The notes beneath the pieces are model-generated. The model was not told the origin of the DNA. It saw only the letters and a list, made by a program, of their open reading frames with translations, and searched no databases. From the NCBI GenBank assembly GCA_035628875.1, contig DASPIZ010000044.1, positions 1-64,000 on the forward strand: DNA of 64,000 nt, written 5' to 3'. The DNA comes from Ohtaekwangia sp035628875 (GTDB lineage: Bacteria; Bacteroidota; Bacteroidia; Cytophagales; Cyclobacteriaceae). Numbering within the stretch: position 1 is the stretch's first letter; every line of letters begins with the position of its first letter. The translations under genes were made by a program, and so were the position numbers. Positions 43,864 through 53,373 of this stretch are shown piece by piece.

Positions 43864-44573
43864 TGATTGAAGCACTTAGAAATCAAAAAATAATGGTTGT
43901 TGTCGCTCATCCAGATGATGAATTATTGGGTTTGGGAGCAGCAATGAATAGATTAATCGATGCCTTTTCAGTTGAAACCCATGTTGTTATTCTAGGAGAG
44001 GGAATTACATCCAGGTCTGAAAATCGTGATAAAGCCAAATGGGAAAAAGAATTATATATCCATCAACAAAATATCAAGGAAGCCCAAAAAGCAATTGGAT
44101 ACCATAGGGTGTCGGTCTTTGATTTTCCGGATAATCGATTTGATACTGTTGCCTTGTTAGATATTGTAAAAGTAATCGAGAAAGAAAAGGCTTTGTTTAA
44201 ACCATCGGTCATCTTCACACATCATGGTGGTGATGTAAACATCGATCACCAAAGGACATTTGAAGCCGTAATAACAGCGTGTAGGCCTATGGAATCTGAG
44301 AAAGTGAAAACAATTATAACTTTCGAAACACCGTCTGGTACAGAATGGCGTGCTTCGACAGACCCGAGACATTTTATCCCTAACTTTTTTATACAGGTTA
44401 GCGAAAGTAATCTGAATGCTAAAGTTAAAGGAATGGAAAGTTATGAATTTGAAAAACGTGCTTATCCACATCCCAGGTCGCCGGAAGCATTAAAAATTCA
44501 AGCACAGCGTTGGGGCATAGCATCCGGATGTCAATTAGCTGAAGCATTCTGTATCGTAAGGTCAATTTCATAA
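43863..44573 (+). CDS. PIG-L family N-deacetylase
   Basis: A 236-residue zinc-dependent deacetylase of the LmbE/PIG-L type. The metal motif AHPDDELLG is near residues 15-23 and the second His lies in THHGGDVNIDHQRTFEAV. Family members remove N-acetyl groups from GlcNAc-containing substrates. Coupled to pseI (TAATG overlap), it probably acts on an N-acetyl group of pseudaminic acid or its precursor, opening the amine for another acyl group. Which nitrogen is acted on cannot be told from sequence. Confidence 0.88.
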   Translation: MIEALRNQKIMVVVAHPDDELLGLGAAMNRLIDAFSVETHVVILGEGITSRSENRDKAKWEKELYIHQQNIKEAQKAIGYHRVSVFDFPDNRFDTVALLDIVKVIEKEKALFKPSVIFTHHGGDVNIDHQRTFEAVITACRPMESEKVKTIITFETPSGTEWRASTDPRHFIPNFFIQVSESNLNAKVKGMESYEFEKRAYPHPRSPEALKIQAQRWGIASGCQLAEAFCIVRSIS

Positions 44574-44638
44574 CAGGAATTTAAGGTATCGCTAAACCGT
44601 CCGGAAACCGTATCTGCTAAGGAAAATTAATTATCAAT

Positions 44639-45898
44639 TTGAAAAAACGTAAAATTGGTGACTTTGGTAGGGTATTGATAAAATATGCCTCATCACAGGT
44701 TGTTTCTAACTTCCTGAGAATGTTTGCTGGGTTCCTGGTTGTTCGTGTTGTTGACCCGGAGACATTTGGAACGTTTTCAGGTGTTGGGGTCTTTTTAGGA
44801 TATGTGTTATTAGGACACGGTGGAGTAATTAACGGATTAAGTCGTGAATTACCTTATGAGCTTGGAAAGGGTAATGATGGTTATGCAAAAGATCTGGCAT
44901 CCTCTACATTTGCACTTACTTCTTTGATCAGTGCGTTTGCTGCTCTCATCTTTCTTACATTTTCTATATACCATTTTTCGACAGGAAACGAAACCCTTGC
45001 CATCATATTTCTATCCTATGTTATCATGGGAGCGGTTCACCTTTTTAATAAACAATTTCTGCCTGTTTTGTACAGAACGAATAAAGATTTCAATAGCCTG
45101 TCACGACAAAACATCCTGATTGGAATTGGCAACATTATTTCGGTTGTCTTTGTCTGGCAGTGGGGATTATGGGGGCTTTGTATTCGTGGTGTCGTCATGG
45201 CGATCTATGAAAGTATCTTATTGTACAGAAGCAAACCGTACACCCTGTATTGGCAGTTGAATTTTGAACATTACAAAAAGCTTTTCAGATCAGGTATACC
45301 CATTTACATGGTAGGCTATGTAAACCCCCTTTGGGCTACAGTTTTGAATAATATGATTTTCAGTTTGGGTGGGGCTGTAAGCTTTGGCTATTATGCACTT
45401 GCCAATATCGTACAGGGTGCTGTTGGAGTTATTCCAACTTCTTTCAGTCAGGTCATTTACCCCCGCATGGCGATAATGTATGGTGAAGGTAAGACCATCC
45501 CGTTTATAATAAAAGCTAATATAAAACCCTTAATTTTCCAATTCGGTGTTTTGCTCATGGTTGGCATAGTGGGCGCAGCAGCATTACCATATGTAATTCC
45601 ACTTTTGCTTCCTAAATACGTTACAGGTGTACAGGCTGCACAGTGGATGATGTTTGTTCCAGTAGCCCAGTCCCTAGGCGCTTTGGGTAACTTGTATAAC
45701 GTGGTTAAAAGGCAACGTCTTTATTTTGTTTCACTTTTAACAGGATCAATAATAGGAACAGCGTATATTCTAATGTGCTATTATTTATATGGGTTTAGCT
45801 TATTAATTTTTCCCCAAGGATTGATTTTAGGAAAAATCACTCAACAAATCCTGGCTGTTGCTTTATTGAGGTCGCTTTATAATCGAGATGTAAAGTAG
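44639..45898 (+). CDS. wzx: Lipid-linked oligosaccharide flippase (Wzx-like)
   Basis: A 419-residue polytopic protein of the MATE/polysaccharide transporter superfamily with about 12 membrane helices. The N-terminus KYASSQVVSNFLRMFAGFLVV RVVDPETFG-like pattern and central SGIPIYMVGYVNPLWATVLN are typical of O-antigen flippases. It moves undecaprenyl-linked repeat units to the periplasm. The start appears to be TTG at 44639; the next ATG would remove the first helix. The 65-base gap before it is the largest inside the operon. Confidence 0.88.
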   Translation: MKKRKIGDFGRVLIKYASSQVVSNFLRMFAGFLVVRVVDPETFGTFSGVGVFLGYVLLGHGGVINGLSRELPYELGKGNDGYAKDLASSTFALTSLISAFAALIFLTFSIYHFSTGNETLAIIFLSYVIMGAVHLFNKQFLPVLYRTNKDFNSLSRQNILIGIGNIISVVFVWQWGLWGLCIRGVVMAIYESILLYRSKPYTLYWQLNFEHYKKLFRSGIPIYMVGYVNPLWATVLNNMIFSLGGAVSFGYYALANIVQGAVGVIPTSFSQVIYPRMAIMYGEGKTIPFIIKANIKPLIFQFGVLLMVGIVGAAALPYVIPLLLPKYVTGVQAAQWMMFVPVAQSLGALGNLYNVVKRQRLYFVSLLTGSIIGTAYILMCYYLYGFSLLIFPQGLILGKITQQILAVALLRSLYNRDVK

Positions 45899-45902
45899 AA
45901 AT

Positions 45903-47258
45903 ATGACGAATAAGGATTCATTAGCAAAAGCTTTGATCGAAGTTGAGACCCTCCTCAATAACGAGATATTCAAAGACTTTCGCGTTGGCTCGTTACTGTC
46001 AAAATATAATGAATATTTATTCAGGAACCGGATGCCGCAAAAACGTTGGTTGTGGGTAGTCACGCATTTTATGAGGTTTTTCGTCAAAGGATTATTAGTT
46101 TCACGTCCGTCAAAAAACCTTTTGAGTCAGAGAAAAATACTGCTTTCTAAGCTAGCCGATAAAAATCAATGTAACAGGCTGATTGATCCCCTTAAAGCGG
46201 CTTTTCAGGATGAAAGTATACTTTATACTCCAGGCTGTAAGAATGAGTTGTATCCGTTAGACTTCATCCGAAAGATTAATATTTTGTTTTTTTTACAATT
46301 GATTTTTTGGCTTATCAAAAATACAAGTAAAATAACTTATGAGTACACATCAAGAAATATTCCTGCAAGTTCGCCTCAACTTTGTTTTCACTTAATGATT
46401 CAATTGGTTGCTGCCTACAATTGGCACCGCGTTCTGAATAATACTCAGCTTAAAATAATAGTTGTCGATTTTGACCGTGATGCTAAGTCGTCTGCGCTTA
46501 TAACCGCATCAAGAGTTTTAAACATCAAGACGATTACGCTGGTCCATGGTGTTATTAATCCGCCATTTGGTTATTTTCCTGTCATAGCAGATCAAATTTG
46601 GTTGTGGAGTAATTTTCAAAAAAATCAATTGGAAAAAATGGCAGGCCGTGCGTTATCAGGTTATAAAATCGTAGGCAGTCCGATCGTTGAGCTCTTTAAA
46701 AGGCAAAAGAAAGTAAAGCATGATGGTTGGAGGGTAGGCGTTGCTGTTAATCCTATGGGTGCGGAAATAAATAAAAAATTTTTGGCAAACATTGTCAATA
46801 ACTATCTGGAGATTCCGGATGTCCATTGGATTATTAAGCTCCATCCATCAATGAATAAACATTCTTTTAAAGTTGATATAAACCATCCATCAGTTTCAAT
46901 TTTGGCTTCCTCAGAAATTACGAATGAGGTTTTTTTTAATACAATCGATCTATTGATCGTCGGCAACAGTGGGCTTGGATTTGAAGCAGTAGCAAACGAC
47001 ATACCTATCGCAGTAATCCGACACTCAGACTCTGAAGAGGGACACGATTTTATCATGGTGCATTATTTTCGTTGTCCTGATATAAGTTCTTCTAAAGACT
47101 TTATTTCTTTTTTTAAAAATTTGGAGAAGGACGAAGGTTTTCTAAACGATTTGCTGGTAAGGGAAAAAGCTGTGATTTTAAACGAATATTATTCAGCTAT
47201 AGATGTTGATGCAGAAAAGAACATAATTAAAGCTTTAGCATATGAATTGGGTTGTTAA
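45903..47258 (+). CDS. Putative GT-B glycosyltransferase of the capsule locus
   Basis: A 451-residue protein without signal peptide. The features fit a GT-B transferase of the polysialyltransferase or CDP-glycerol transferase type: LVHGVINPPFGYFP (His215-Gly216), IVGSPIVELF, IIKLHPS (residues 310-316) and LLIVGNSGLGFEAVANDIPI (Gly354 to Gly357). The HP dipeptide and NSGLGFEA loop commonly bind the nucleotide sugar. No closer family is recognised. The DNA is clearly AT rich: one line at 46261 has 14 G/C of 60. A CMP-Pse transferase role is possible but unproven. Confidence 0.65.
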   Translation: MTNKDSLAKALIEVETLLNNEIFKDFRVGSLLSKYNEYLFRNRMPQKRWLWVVTHFMRFFVKGLLVSRPSKNLLSQRKILLSKLADKNQCNRLIDPLKAAFQDESILYTPGCKNELYPLDFIRKINILFFLQLIFWLIKNTSKITYEYTSRNIPASSPQLCFHLMIQLVAAYNWHRVLNNTQLKIIVVDFDRDAKSSALITASRVLNIKTITLVHGVINPPFGYFPVIADQIWLWSNFQKNQLEKMAGRALSGYKIVGSPIVELFKRQKKVKHDGWRVGVAVNPMGAEINKKFLANIVNNYLEIPDVHWIIKLHPSMNKHSFKVDINHPSVSILASSEITNEVFFNTIDLLIVGNSGLGFEAVANDIPIAVIRHSDSEEGHDFIMVHYFRCPDISSSKDFISFFKNLEKDEGFLNDLLVREKAVILNEYYSAIDVDAEKNIIKALAYELGC

Positions 47259-47841
47259 TCTCGTTTTTTCATTGAGTTGGTGGCTTCAAGTGAAAGTTGA
47301 TGCACTGTATAATAGTTGGCAGTTTCGTAAACAACAAGTTCATTATACTGGAAAAGTAAATATTCGGGGAAGGATTATTATTAAAAATAAGGGTCAAATA
47401 GTAATAGGTGAAAACGTAACAATCAACAATTCAAGTGAGTTTAATCCGGTTGGGCTACCACATCCTACTATTTTGGCGACCCTGAATCCCCAAGCAACTG
47501 TTTTGATAGGAAATAATACAGGAATTTCCGGTGCTGCAATTGTCTCTGCACAGAAGATTATAATCGGTAATAACGTCCTTATCGGTGGCGGCACGGCCAT
47601 ATGGGATACCGATTTTCATCCGGTAGATCCTGCACAACGATTATTACATCTCACTCACGGAGCTAAATCCGCACCAATCGTTATTGCAGATAATGTGTTT
47701 ATTGGGGCTCGTGCTGTAATCTTAAAAGGTGTTACTATAGGAAAGGGTGCTATAGTAGGCGCGGGAGCGGTGGTTAATAAAGATGTACCAGAAAATTGCT
47801 ACGCAGTAGGGAACCCAGCAATAATTAAATTAATTGATTAA
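47242..47841 (+). CDS. Left-handed beta-helix acyltransferase (WcaF/WbbJ-like)
   Basis: A 199-residue acetyltransferase of the hexapeptide-repeat class. Repeats of the form [IV]-G-x-x-x-x run through INIRGRIIIK, QIVIGENVTI, IIIGNNVLIGGG, IVIADNVFIGARAVIL, VTIGKGAIVGAGAVV. The WDTDFHPVD segment carries the catalytic His, and the NPAIIK end is typical. It probably O-acetylates a sugar of the repeat unit. It overlaps the upstream gene by 17 bases. Confidence 0.88.
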   Translation: MNWVVNLVFSLSWWLQVKVDALYNSWQFRKQQVHYTGKVNIRGRIIIKNKGQIVIGENVTINNSSEFNPVGLPHPTILATLNPQATVLIGNNTGISGAAIVSAQKIIIGNNVLIGGGTAIWDTDFHPVDPAQRLLHLTHGAKSAPIVIADNVFIGARAVILKGVTIGKGAIVGAGAVVNKDVPENCYAVGNPAIIKLID

Positions 47842-47852
47842 TAAATAAATAA

Positions 47853-48902
47853 ATGGCAAAGCTTCTCGTAACAGGTTCTAGTGGCCTTATCGGCTCCGAA
47901 ATTGTGAGACATTTTAACCAACTCGGCTATGATGTTATTGGTGTTGACAATAATATGCGTGCCGACTTCTTTGGCCCGCAAGGTGACACCCGGTGGAATC
48001 AAAATCAGCTTTTAACGGAATGCAAAAATTTTAAGCATGTAGAATTAGACATTCGAAACCGAATGGATGTGCTTAAAATGTTTAAGGAATTAAAGCCTGA
48101 TTTTATTGCACATACTGCAGCGCAACCTTCTCATGATTTGGCAGCGAGCCGTCCTTTCGATGATTTTGATGTGAATGCCGTAGGGACGCTAAACTTGCTG
48201 GAGGCCGCTCGTCAGTTTTGTCCAGAATCACCTTTTGCACACATGAGTACAAATAAAGTTTATGGTGATGCACCAAATAATCTAAATTTAATAGAACTCG
48301 ATACGCGATGGGAATATGCCGATCAGGAGTATCATAATGGAATAAAGGAGAACTTTACAATAGATCAGTCGAAGCACTCTATTTTTGGAGCGTCAAAGGT
48401 TGCTGCTGATGTTATGGTGCAAGAGTACGGGAGGTATTTTGGAATGCCTACGTGCGCGCTAAGAGGAGGGTGCTTAACAGGACCGAACCATTCAGGTGTT
48501 GAATTGCATGGCTTCCTAAGTTACCTGGTCAAAGTAAATGTAACGGGTGGACTGTACAAAATATATGGGTACAAGGGAAAGCAAGTGCGGGATAATATAC
48601 ATTCTTATGATGTTACCCGGTTTATTGAGGCGTTTTTTAAAAATCCTAGACAGGGTGAAGTTTATAATATTGGCGGAGGTCGTGCAAATTCTACGTCCAT
48701 TTTAGAAGCATTTAAAACGGTAGAAAATATTTCAGGTAAGGCTATGAACTATGAGTACATTGATCAAAACAGGCAGGGCGACCATATGTGCTATATTTCC
48801 GATCTATCTAAAATGAAAGCACATTATCCAAATTGGGATATTACAAAATCACTACAAATTACTTTAGGGGAAATAGTTGCGTCATGGATGAAAAGGGGTT
48901 AA
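47853..48902 (+). CDS. NAD-dependent epimerase, CDP-tyvelose-epimerase-like
   Basis: A 349-residue extended SDR enzyme. The NAD motif is VTGSSGLIGSEIV (residues 6-18), followed by HTAAQPSHDLAASRPFDDFD, MSTNKVYGD, RGGCLTGPNHSGVELHGFL and YGYKGKQVRDNIHS. The overall pattern is that of the CDP-paratose/tyvelose 2-epimerase branch. At the usual YxxxK position the chain reads IFGASK (Phe178, Lys182), so the catalytic Tyr is replaced by Phe. I recall this Phe from a related subfamily, but its chemistry is not known to me. The sugar product is not assigned. Confidence 0.78.
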   Translation: MAKLLVTGSSGLIGSEIVRHFNQLGYDVIGVDNNMRADFFGPQGDTRWNQNQLLTECKNFKHVELDIRNRMDVLKMFKELKPDFIAHTAAQPSHDLAASRPFDDFDVNAVGTLNLLEAARQFCPESPFAHMSTNKVYGDAPNNLNLIELDTRWEYADQEYHNGIKENFTIDQSKHSIFGASKVAADVMVQEYGRYFGMPTCALRGGCLTGPNHSGVELHGFLSYLVKVNVTGGLYKIYGYKGKQVRDNIHSYDVTRFIEAFFKNPRQGEVYNIGGGRANSTSILEAFKTVENISGKAMNYEYIDQNRQGDHMCYISDLSKMKAHYPNWDITKSLQITLGEIVASWMKRG

Positions 48903-50065
48903 AAACTTTATTATATAATAACGGTCACGTTTTTTATATAACATCAGCATTTCCTCCCGTACCGGGAGGGTCATGTGTTTTAAATCAAAACCTTTTAAAA
49001 GCTTTTGATCCGGAATCGTTTACTGTTGTTACGATTGATTCTCCCTTGAATAAGGTAGAAGTTGAAAAGACAATAAAGGTTGAAAGAGTATTATATAGTA
49101 AACCGGAATTAGGGAAATACAATTATTGGTTAATGAGACTTCAAATACGCAACGCTATTAGGAAGGTGAAGTCTCTAGCGAAGGAGAAGAATGTTAAATT
49201 GATAATTGGAGCATATCCCAACTTAATCATGTTGAAAATTGCCTATGAAGTGGCAAAACAACTTAAAATTCCTTTTGTTGCTTATTTGCACGACACCATA
49301 GCGGAATCTTTGGCCGGATCGCCTCAACAAAAACTTTCTTCTAAAGTTCAATCTGATGTATTTACTCATTCAAGAAAGATATTTGTCATGAGCGAGGGTA
49401 TGGAGGATTTATACAGAAAAAAGTATAGTCTTGAAACGATTGCCCTTCAACATACTTATATGGAAAGTATTCCGACAGAGGTTCCTATTCCAAAGGTTGA
49501 TAAGATATTTTGGGGCGGTGCTGTCTACGACATAAATAAAAACGCTATCAGAACAATCGCGAAAATATCTGAAAGGTTACAGTGGGAATTTGAATTGGCA
49601 ACTAATACTAGTAAAGGAAATTTAGAGACATTTGGGATTATTGGAAATACCGTAAAGATTACATTTTATAGCAGTCGAACCGAGTACCTTGCTGCTGTTA
49701 AAGACAGTAGCATTCTATTGTTGGCGCTAGACTCCCCTAATCAAACAAGAGTGCACGAGGATGAAATTTCAACAATTTTTCCTACTAAGACGCCCGAATA
49801 CCTAGCAGCAGGGATCCCAATCCTTGTGCTTTGTCCTTCACATTACTTTTTGGCCCGATTTTTTAAAAAGTACAGCTGCGGCTTGGTAGTTGATCCTAAA
49901 GATTATGAGGGTATTGAGAAGGCTATATTGCTTTTAAGGTCGCGACCTGTTGAGATAGTCGATATGCAAAAAAATGCATTGAATGTTGCTAGAACAGTAT
50001 TCGGGTTAAAACAGGTAGCTGATAAACTCAAAGTTCAGTTGGAATCTATACCGGAGAAATCATGA
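48884..50065 (+). CDS. Glycosyltransferase (GT4-like, GT-B fold)
   Basis: A 393-residue protein with an N-terminal acceptor domain beginning FYITSAFPPVPGGSCVLNQN and a second domain with FWGGAVYDINKNAIRTIAKI and FPTKTPEYLAAGIPILVLCP, where the E-x-x-x-A-G-x-P pattern matches nucleotide-sugar binding in GT4-type enzymes. The ATG at 48884 is chosen; it overlaps the epimerase by 19 bases. A TTG 17 codons earlier would overlap far more. The donor and acceptor are unknown. Confidence 0.78.
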   Translation: MDEKGLKTLLYNNGHVFYITSAFPPVPGGSCVLNQNLLKAFDPESFTVVTIDSPLNKVEVEKTIKVERVLYSKPELGKYNYWLMRLQIRNAIRKVKSLAKEKNVKLIIGAYPNLIMLKIAYEVAKQLKIPFVAYLHDTIAESLAGSPQQKLSSKVQSDVFTHSRKIFVMSEGMEDLYRKKYSLETIALQHTYMESIPTEVPIPKVDKIFWGGAVYDINKNAIRTIAKISERLQWEFELATNTSKGNLETFGIIGNTVKITFYSSRTEYLAAVKDSSILLLALDSPNQTRVHEDEISTIFPTKTPEYLAAGIPILVLCPSHYFLARFFKKYSCGLVVDPKDYEGIEKAILLLRSRPVEIVDMQKNALNVARTVFGLKQVADKLKVQLESIPEKS

Positions 50066-51180
50066 ATGTAATTGTTGCAGGAGATTTTTGCCCAATAAAT
50101 CGACCCGAGAAGATGTTGTCGAAGGGCGATGTTATTCTTGATGATTCATTCATACAATATTGGAACTCGGCAGATTTCAGAATCGCTAATTTAGAATGTC
50201 CGATTACTAATAGTGCACAAAAAGTAACAAAAGTTGGACCTAACTTTAAGGTAAGCCCGGCAATCGTCGAAGGGCTTAAAAAAATGAACATTGATGCTTT
50301 TTCACTTGCAAACAATCATATAATGGATTATGGTAAGGAGGGTCTTTTGGAAACTTGTTCAGTTCTTGAATCTGCGGGGCTAAAATATTTCGGAGTTCAA
50401 AAAGGGAGTGAGGAATTTAGCCATCTGTTGATAGAAAAGGATTCCGTTACCGTAGCAGTTTTAGGTTACACTTGTGCCGAATTTTCTTTAGCTGATGACT
50501 TCGAAAACTTTGGAGCGTACCCTGTTAATATTTTTCAAATTGTGGAAAAAATAGAAATTCTTAAAAAGAAAGCGGATCACATTATTGTTTTGCTCCATTG
50601 TGGGTTATACAACTTTGCAATACCAACTCCTAAACTAAGAGAACTATGCCAGTTTTTAGTTAAAAGAGGTGTTTCAGCTGTTCTTTGTCAGCATTCACAT
50701 GTTTGTGGCGCTACCGAAAACTATGGTGATGGATTTATATCGTACGGACAGGGAAGTTTTGTGTTTGATATTAATAGAAAGAATAGTACTTGGAATGAAG
50801 GCTATATGGTTTCATTAAAGCTTGATAAGTTAACAATGCACGCTTCATTTCGGGGAACCATACAGTTTGATTCTGACTTAGGTGTAGGGCTAATGAATGT
50901 AAAACAGCAATTGGATTTGCAACGTCGATTACAAACTTATGAAAACATCATTCAGGATGAATCTTTATATAAGGAGCATTATAAAGAGACGATTAAAAAA
51001 ATGCGACACGAATATTACGGCTTGATGCTTACATCGAATAATATGATGCGGAGATTAGCTCGATATATTGATGTAGGTAGATTGTTACCCAATTCAATGA
51101 AACGTATGTATCTCAATTTATATCGAAATGAAGAACATCGTGAAATAATCGAAGCAATTTTAAAGAACGATTTAAAATGA
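50062..51180 (+). CDS. CapA family protein (metallophosphoesterase-like)
   Basis: A 372-residue member of the CapA/PgsA family linked to poly-gamma-glutamate capsule export. Motifs are VIVAGDFCPIN (start), RIANLECPIT, FSLANNHIMDYGKEGL, IIVLLHCGLYNFAIPTP, LCQHSHVCGATENYGDGFISYG. These form the dinuclear metal site of the fold. There is no signal peptide or anchor, unlike classical CapA, so it is predicted cytoplasmic. No capB or capC was seen. It overlaps neighbours on both sides (ATGA), so it belongs to the polysaccharide operon. Confidence 0.88.
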   Translation: MNVIVAGDFCPINRPEKMLSKGDVILDDSFIQYWNSADFRIANLECPITNSAQKVTKVGPNFKVSPAIVEGLKKMNIDAFSLANNHIMDYGKEGLLETCSVLESAGLKYFGVQKGSEEFSHLLIEKDSVTVAVLGYTCAEFSLADDFENFGAYPVNIFQIVEKIEILKKKADHIIVLLHCGLYNFAIPTPKLRELCQFLVKRGVSAVLCQHSHVCGATENYGDGFISYGQGSFVFDINRKNSTWNEGYMVSLKLDKLTMHASFRGTIQFDSDLGVGLMNVKQQLDLQRRLQTYENIIQDESLYKEHYKETIKKMRHEYYGLMLTSNNMMRRLARYIDVGRLLPNSMKRMYLNLYRNEEHREIIEAILKNDLK

Positions 51181-52151
51181 GTCGCTACTACGTTCGCGTC
51201 CTCCTAAGCATTGATGACATCCTAGCGGTGGAGAAGGAGATTGTAACACAGTTGCCAATTTTTCAAACTGCTCATTGGTTGAATTCCGTCGGTAGGAATT
51301 TAGTTGCCATTGTATGTTATGATAAACAACATCAAGTTAAAGGTTATCTACCCTTGGTTAAAACGAAAAAATTTGGACTTTTTGGGTATCATATCCCTCC
51401 CTATACACCATACTATGGCCCTACTATTTTTGATGAGAATGGGAAGTCAAGGTTGCTAATTTTTGAACAATTGATACGTCCACTAAAGGATGAACCACAC
51501 CTTGATTTTAAGTTACCTTTACCAAATAATGACTTAGTTCCTTATTTAGCACACGGGTTTTCAATTGAGGCTTTACAGACCCATGTAGCTGATGGGATGT
51601 CATATGACGTCGAGAAGCTGAATCCCGATAAAAAACGTGATGTTAAGCGGTTGTTAAAGGCAGTTGATGACGGTAATCTGGTAGTTAACGAAAATAATTT
51701 TGATTTAAATAGTCTGCTTACTTTATGGGAGATCACCAGTAAAAGAGCTTCGTTTAAAAGTGGGATCGACCATTTAAGAAGGATATTCTTTTCATCTGGT
51801 GTAACTAGCTACTATAGCAATCTAATTCAGGATAAACATGGGGCACTATTAGCATCAACTTATTGTCCTTTTGACAATAACAAAATGTATCACCTAATAG
51901 GGGCTTCAGCCCAAGTGGATGATTCTTTATTTAAGCGAGCTAATATTTTATCTCTTCATTTGGCACTCCAGGAGGCAACGAAGAAAGCTTTAAGTTTTGA
52001 CTATGAGGGTTCTAATATCTCAGGGATTGCGCAATTTTATCGAATGATGAGCGGAGAGCCAAAGTTAGTTTTTAGAATACAACGGACAAGGTCTGTATAT
52101 TATAATGTACTTCGCTTCTATAAGCGAATACAATTTGAAAAAAATGATTAG
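51177..52151 (+). CDS. FemAB/BioF2-like GNAT protein
   Basis: A 324-residue protein with tandem GNAT-like halves of the FemAB-related type. The first half has PIFQTAHWLNSVG and YLPLVKTKKFGLFGYHIPPY; the second has LWEITSKRASFKSGIDHLRR and SFDYEGSNISGIAQFYRMMSG. The FDYEGSN segment near the C-terminus is characteristic of this group in polysaccharide loci. Relatives transfer amino acids from tRNA or acyl groups from CoA. Which applies here is unknown. It is coupled to capA by ATGA overlap. Confidence 0.75.
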   Translation: MSRYYVRVLLSIDDILAVEKEIVTQLPIFQTAHWLNSVGRNLVAIVCYDKQHQVKGYLPLVKTKKFGLFGYHIPPYTPYYGPTIFDENGKSRLLIFEQLIRPLKDEPHLDFKLPLPNNDLVPYLAHGFSIEALQTHVADGMSYDVEKLNPDKKRDVKRLLKAVDDGNLVVNENNFDLNSLLTLWEITSKRASFKSGIDHLRRIFFSSGVTSYYSNLIQDKHGALLASTYCPFDNNKMYHLIGASAQVDDSLFKRANILSLHLALQEATKKALSFDYEGSNISGIAQFYRMMSGEPKLVFRIQRTRSVYYNVLRFYKRIQFEKND

Positions 52152-53373
52152 AAGTGAAATTCCTGGTTTTAAATCAACGCTACCGTATATTATAGTATGG
52201 TGGTTTTTGGTTTTTGGTTTAGTTCTTTTCTCGCGGTTTCCTGCTCTAAATCAGATTGTGCTAAAAGGTATTATTCCTATCATTTTTATCCTAATCCTTT
52301 CTAAAGACGGATTGAATAGTTTCAAAAGCTTTGGATTGAAAGCTTATATTGGGTTAACTATTTGGGCGACGCTATCTTTATTTTATTCAGTGAATTTGCC
52401 TTTAACGGTTAGTTATCTGCAAACTATGATTGGGTGTATTATTGTTTGGTATATTGTGGATGCATGTGTTCGACACATTTCAAAATTACATTATTTACTG
52501 TTGCCCATTGTTTCTGTTTTTATTCTACATCTATATTTCGCTTTAACGACAGCTGCCGTCGCCGTTGACCGGGTTGATTATTCAAGAGTTGAGGGACTCA
52601 CAAACAATCCAAACGCTTTGGGGTTTTTACTCTTTTATGGTGTTGTGTTCATAACTTATTTATTTTTCACTAAGCCGCAAGTAGTAATTAAAGGGATTCT
52701 TATTGCTGTCCTTTTGGTATTCATTTTGGCTTTATTTCAAACTGGCTCGCGAAAAAACTTTATCGCATTATTGATCTTTTTCGGCTGTATATTTTTTTAC
52801 AGGAAAAAGCAACGAAATTATATGCCTTTAGTTTTAGGTTTTTTAATTCTATATCTTTTATACGAATATGCTTGGTCCTACATACTAAACAATACAGTTG
52901 TAGGGCAAAGATTTATTACTGACGAAATTGAAACAGGTACAACAGCAAGATCAACACTTATCTTAGAGGGCTTTAATTTCTTTCTATCCAATCCATTTTT
53001 AGGTATTGGGCTTGGTAGTTTTAAATCTTTGTCGGCTCGCAATGCAATGTCTCATAACGATTATATTGAGATCTTGTCAAGTATGGGGATATTTGCTTTA
53101 ATATTATATCTGACAATCTATTTTCACTATTTTAAAATGAACAAAACACTCTTGAAACAGGCCTCTGAAGAGGTGTTTAGTTTCGGTGTAGTGGCGCAAA
53201 GCTTTATAATAGCTTTCTTATTCTTAGGATTGGGAAGGCCCACTTTTCTAGATCCTATCGCTATATTAATTCTTGCTTTCTTTTACAGTGTATTGAGAAA
53301 GTATAATAGTAAATTGGCCGATTCACTTTACGGACTGAAAAATGAGAGTATGTCACATCACAAGCATGCATGA
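52144..53373 (+). CDS. wzy: O-antigen polymerase/ligase family membrane protein (Wzy-like)
   Basis: A 409-residue polytopic membrane protein with about 11 helices and a periplasmic Wzy_C-type region: VEGLTNNPNALGFLL, TGSRKNFIAL, TTARSTLILEGFNFFLSNPFLGIGLGSF and SHNDYIEILSSMGIFALILY are the O-antigen ligase family signatures. It most likely polymerises repeat units in a Wzx/Wzy scheme, since wzx, wzc and wza are in the same operon; a ligase role is the alternative. The start at 52144 overlaps the upstream stop by 8 bases. Confidence 0.88.
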   Translation: MIRSEIPGFKSTLPYIIVWWFLVFGLVLFSRFPALNQIVLKGIIPIIFILILSKDGLNSFKSFGLKAYIGLTIWATLSLFYSVNLPLTVSYLQTMIGCIIVWYIVDACVRHISKLHYLLLPIVSVFILHLYFALTTAAVAVDRVDYSRVEGLTNNPNALGFLLFYGVVFITYLFFTKPQVVIKGILIAVLLVFILALFQTGSRKNFIALLIFFGCIFFYRKKQRNYMPLVLGFLILYLLYEYAWSYILNNTVVGQRFITDEIETGTTARSTLILEGFNFFLSNPFLGIGLGSFKSLSARNAMSHNDYIEILSSMGIFALILYLTIYFHYFKMNKTLLKQASEEVFSFGVVAQSFIIAFLFLGLGRPTFLDPIAILILAFFYSVLRKYNSKLADSLYGLKNESMSHHKHA

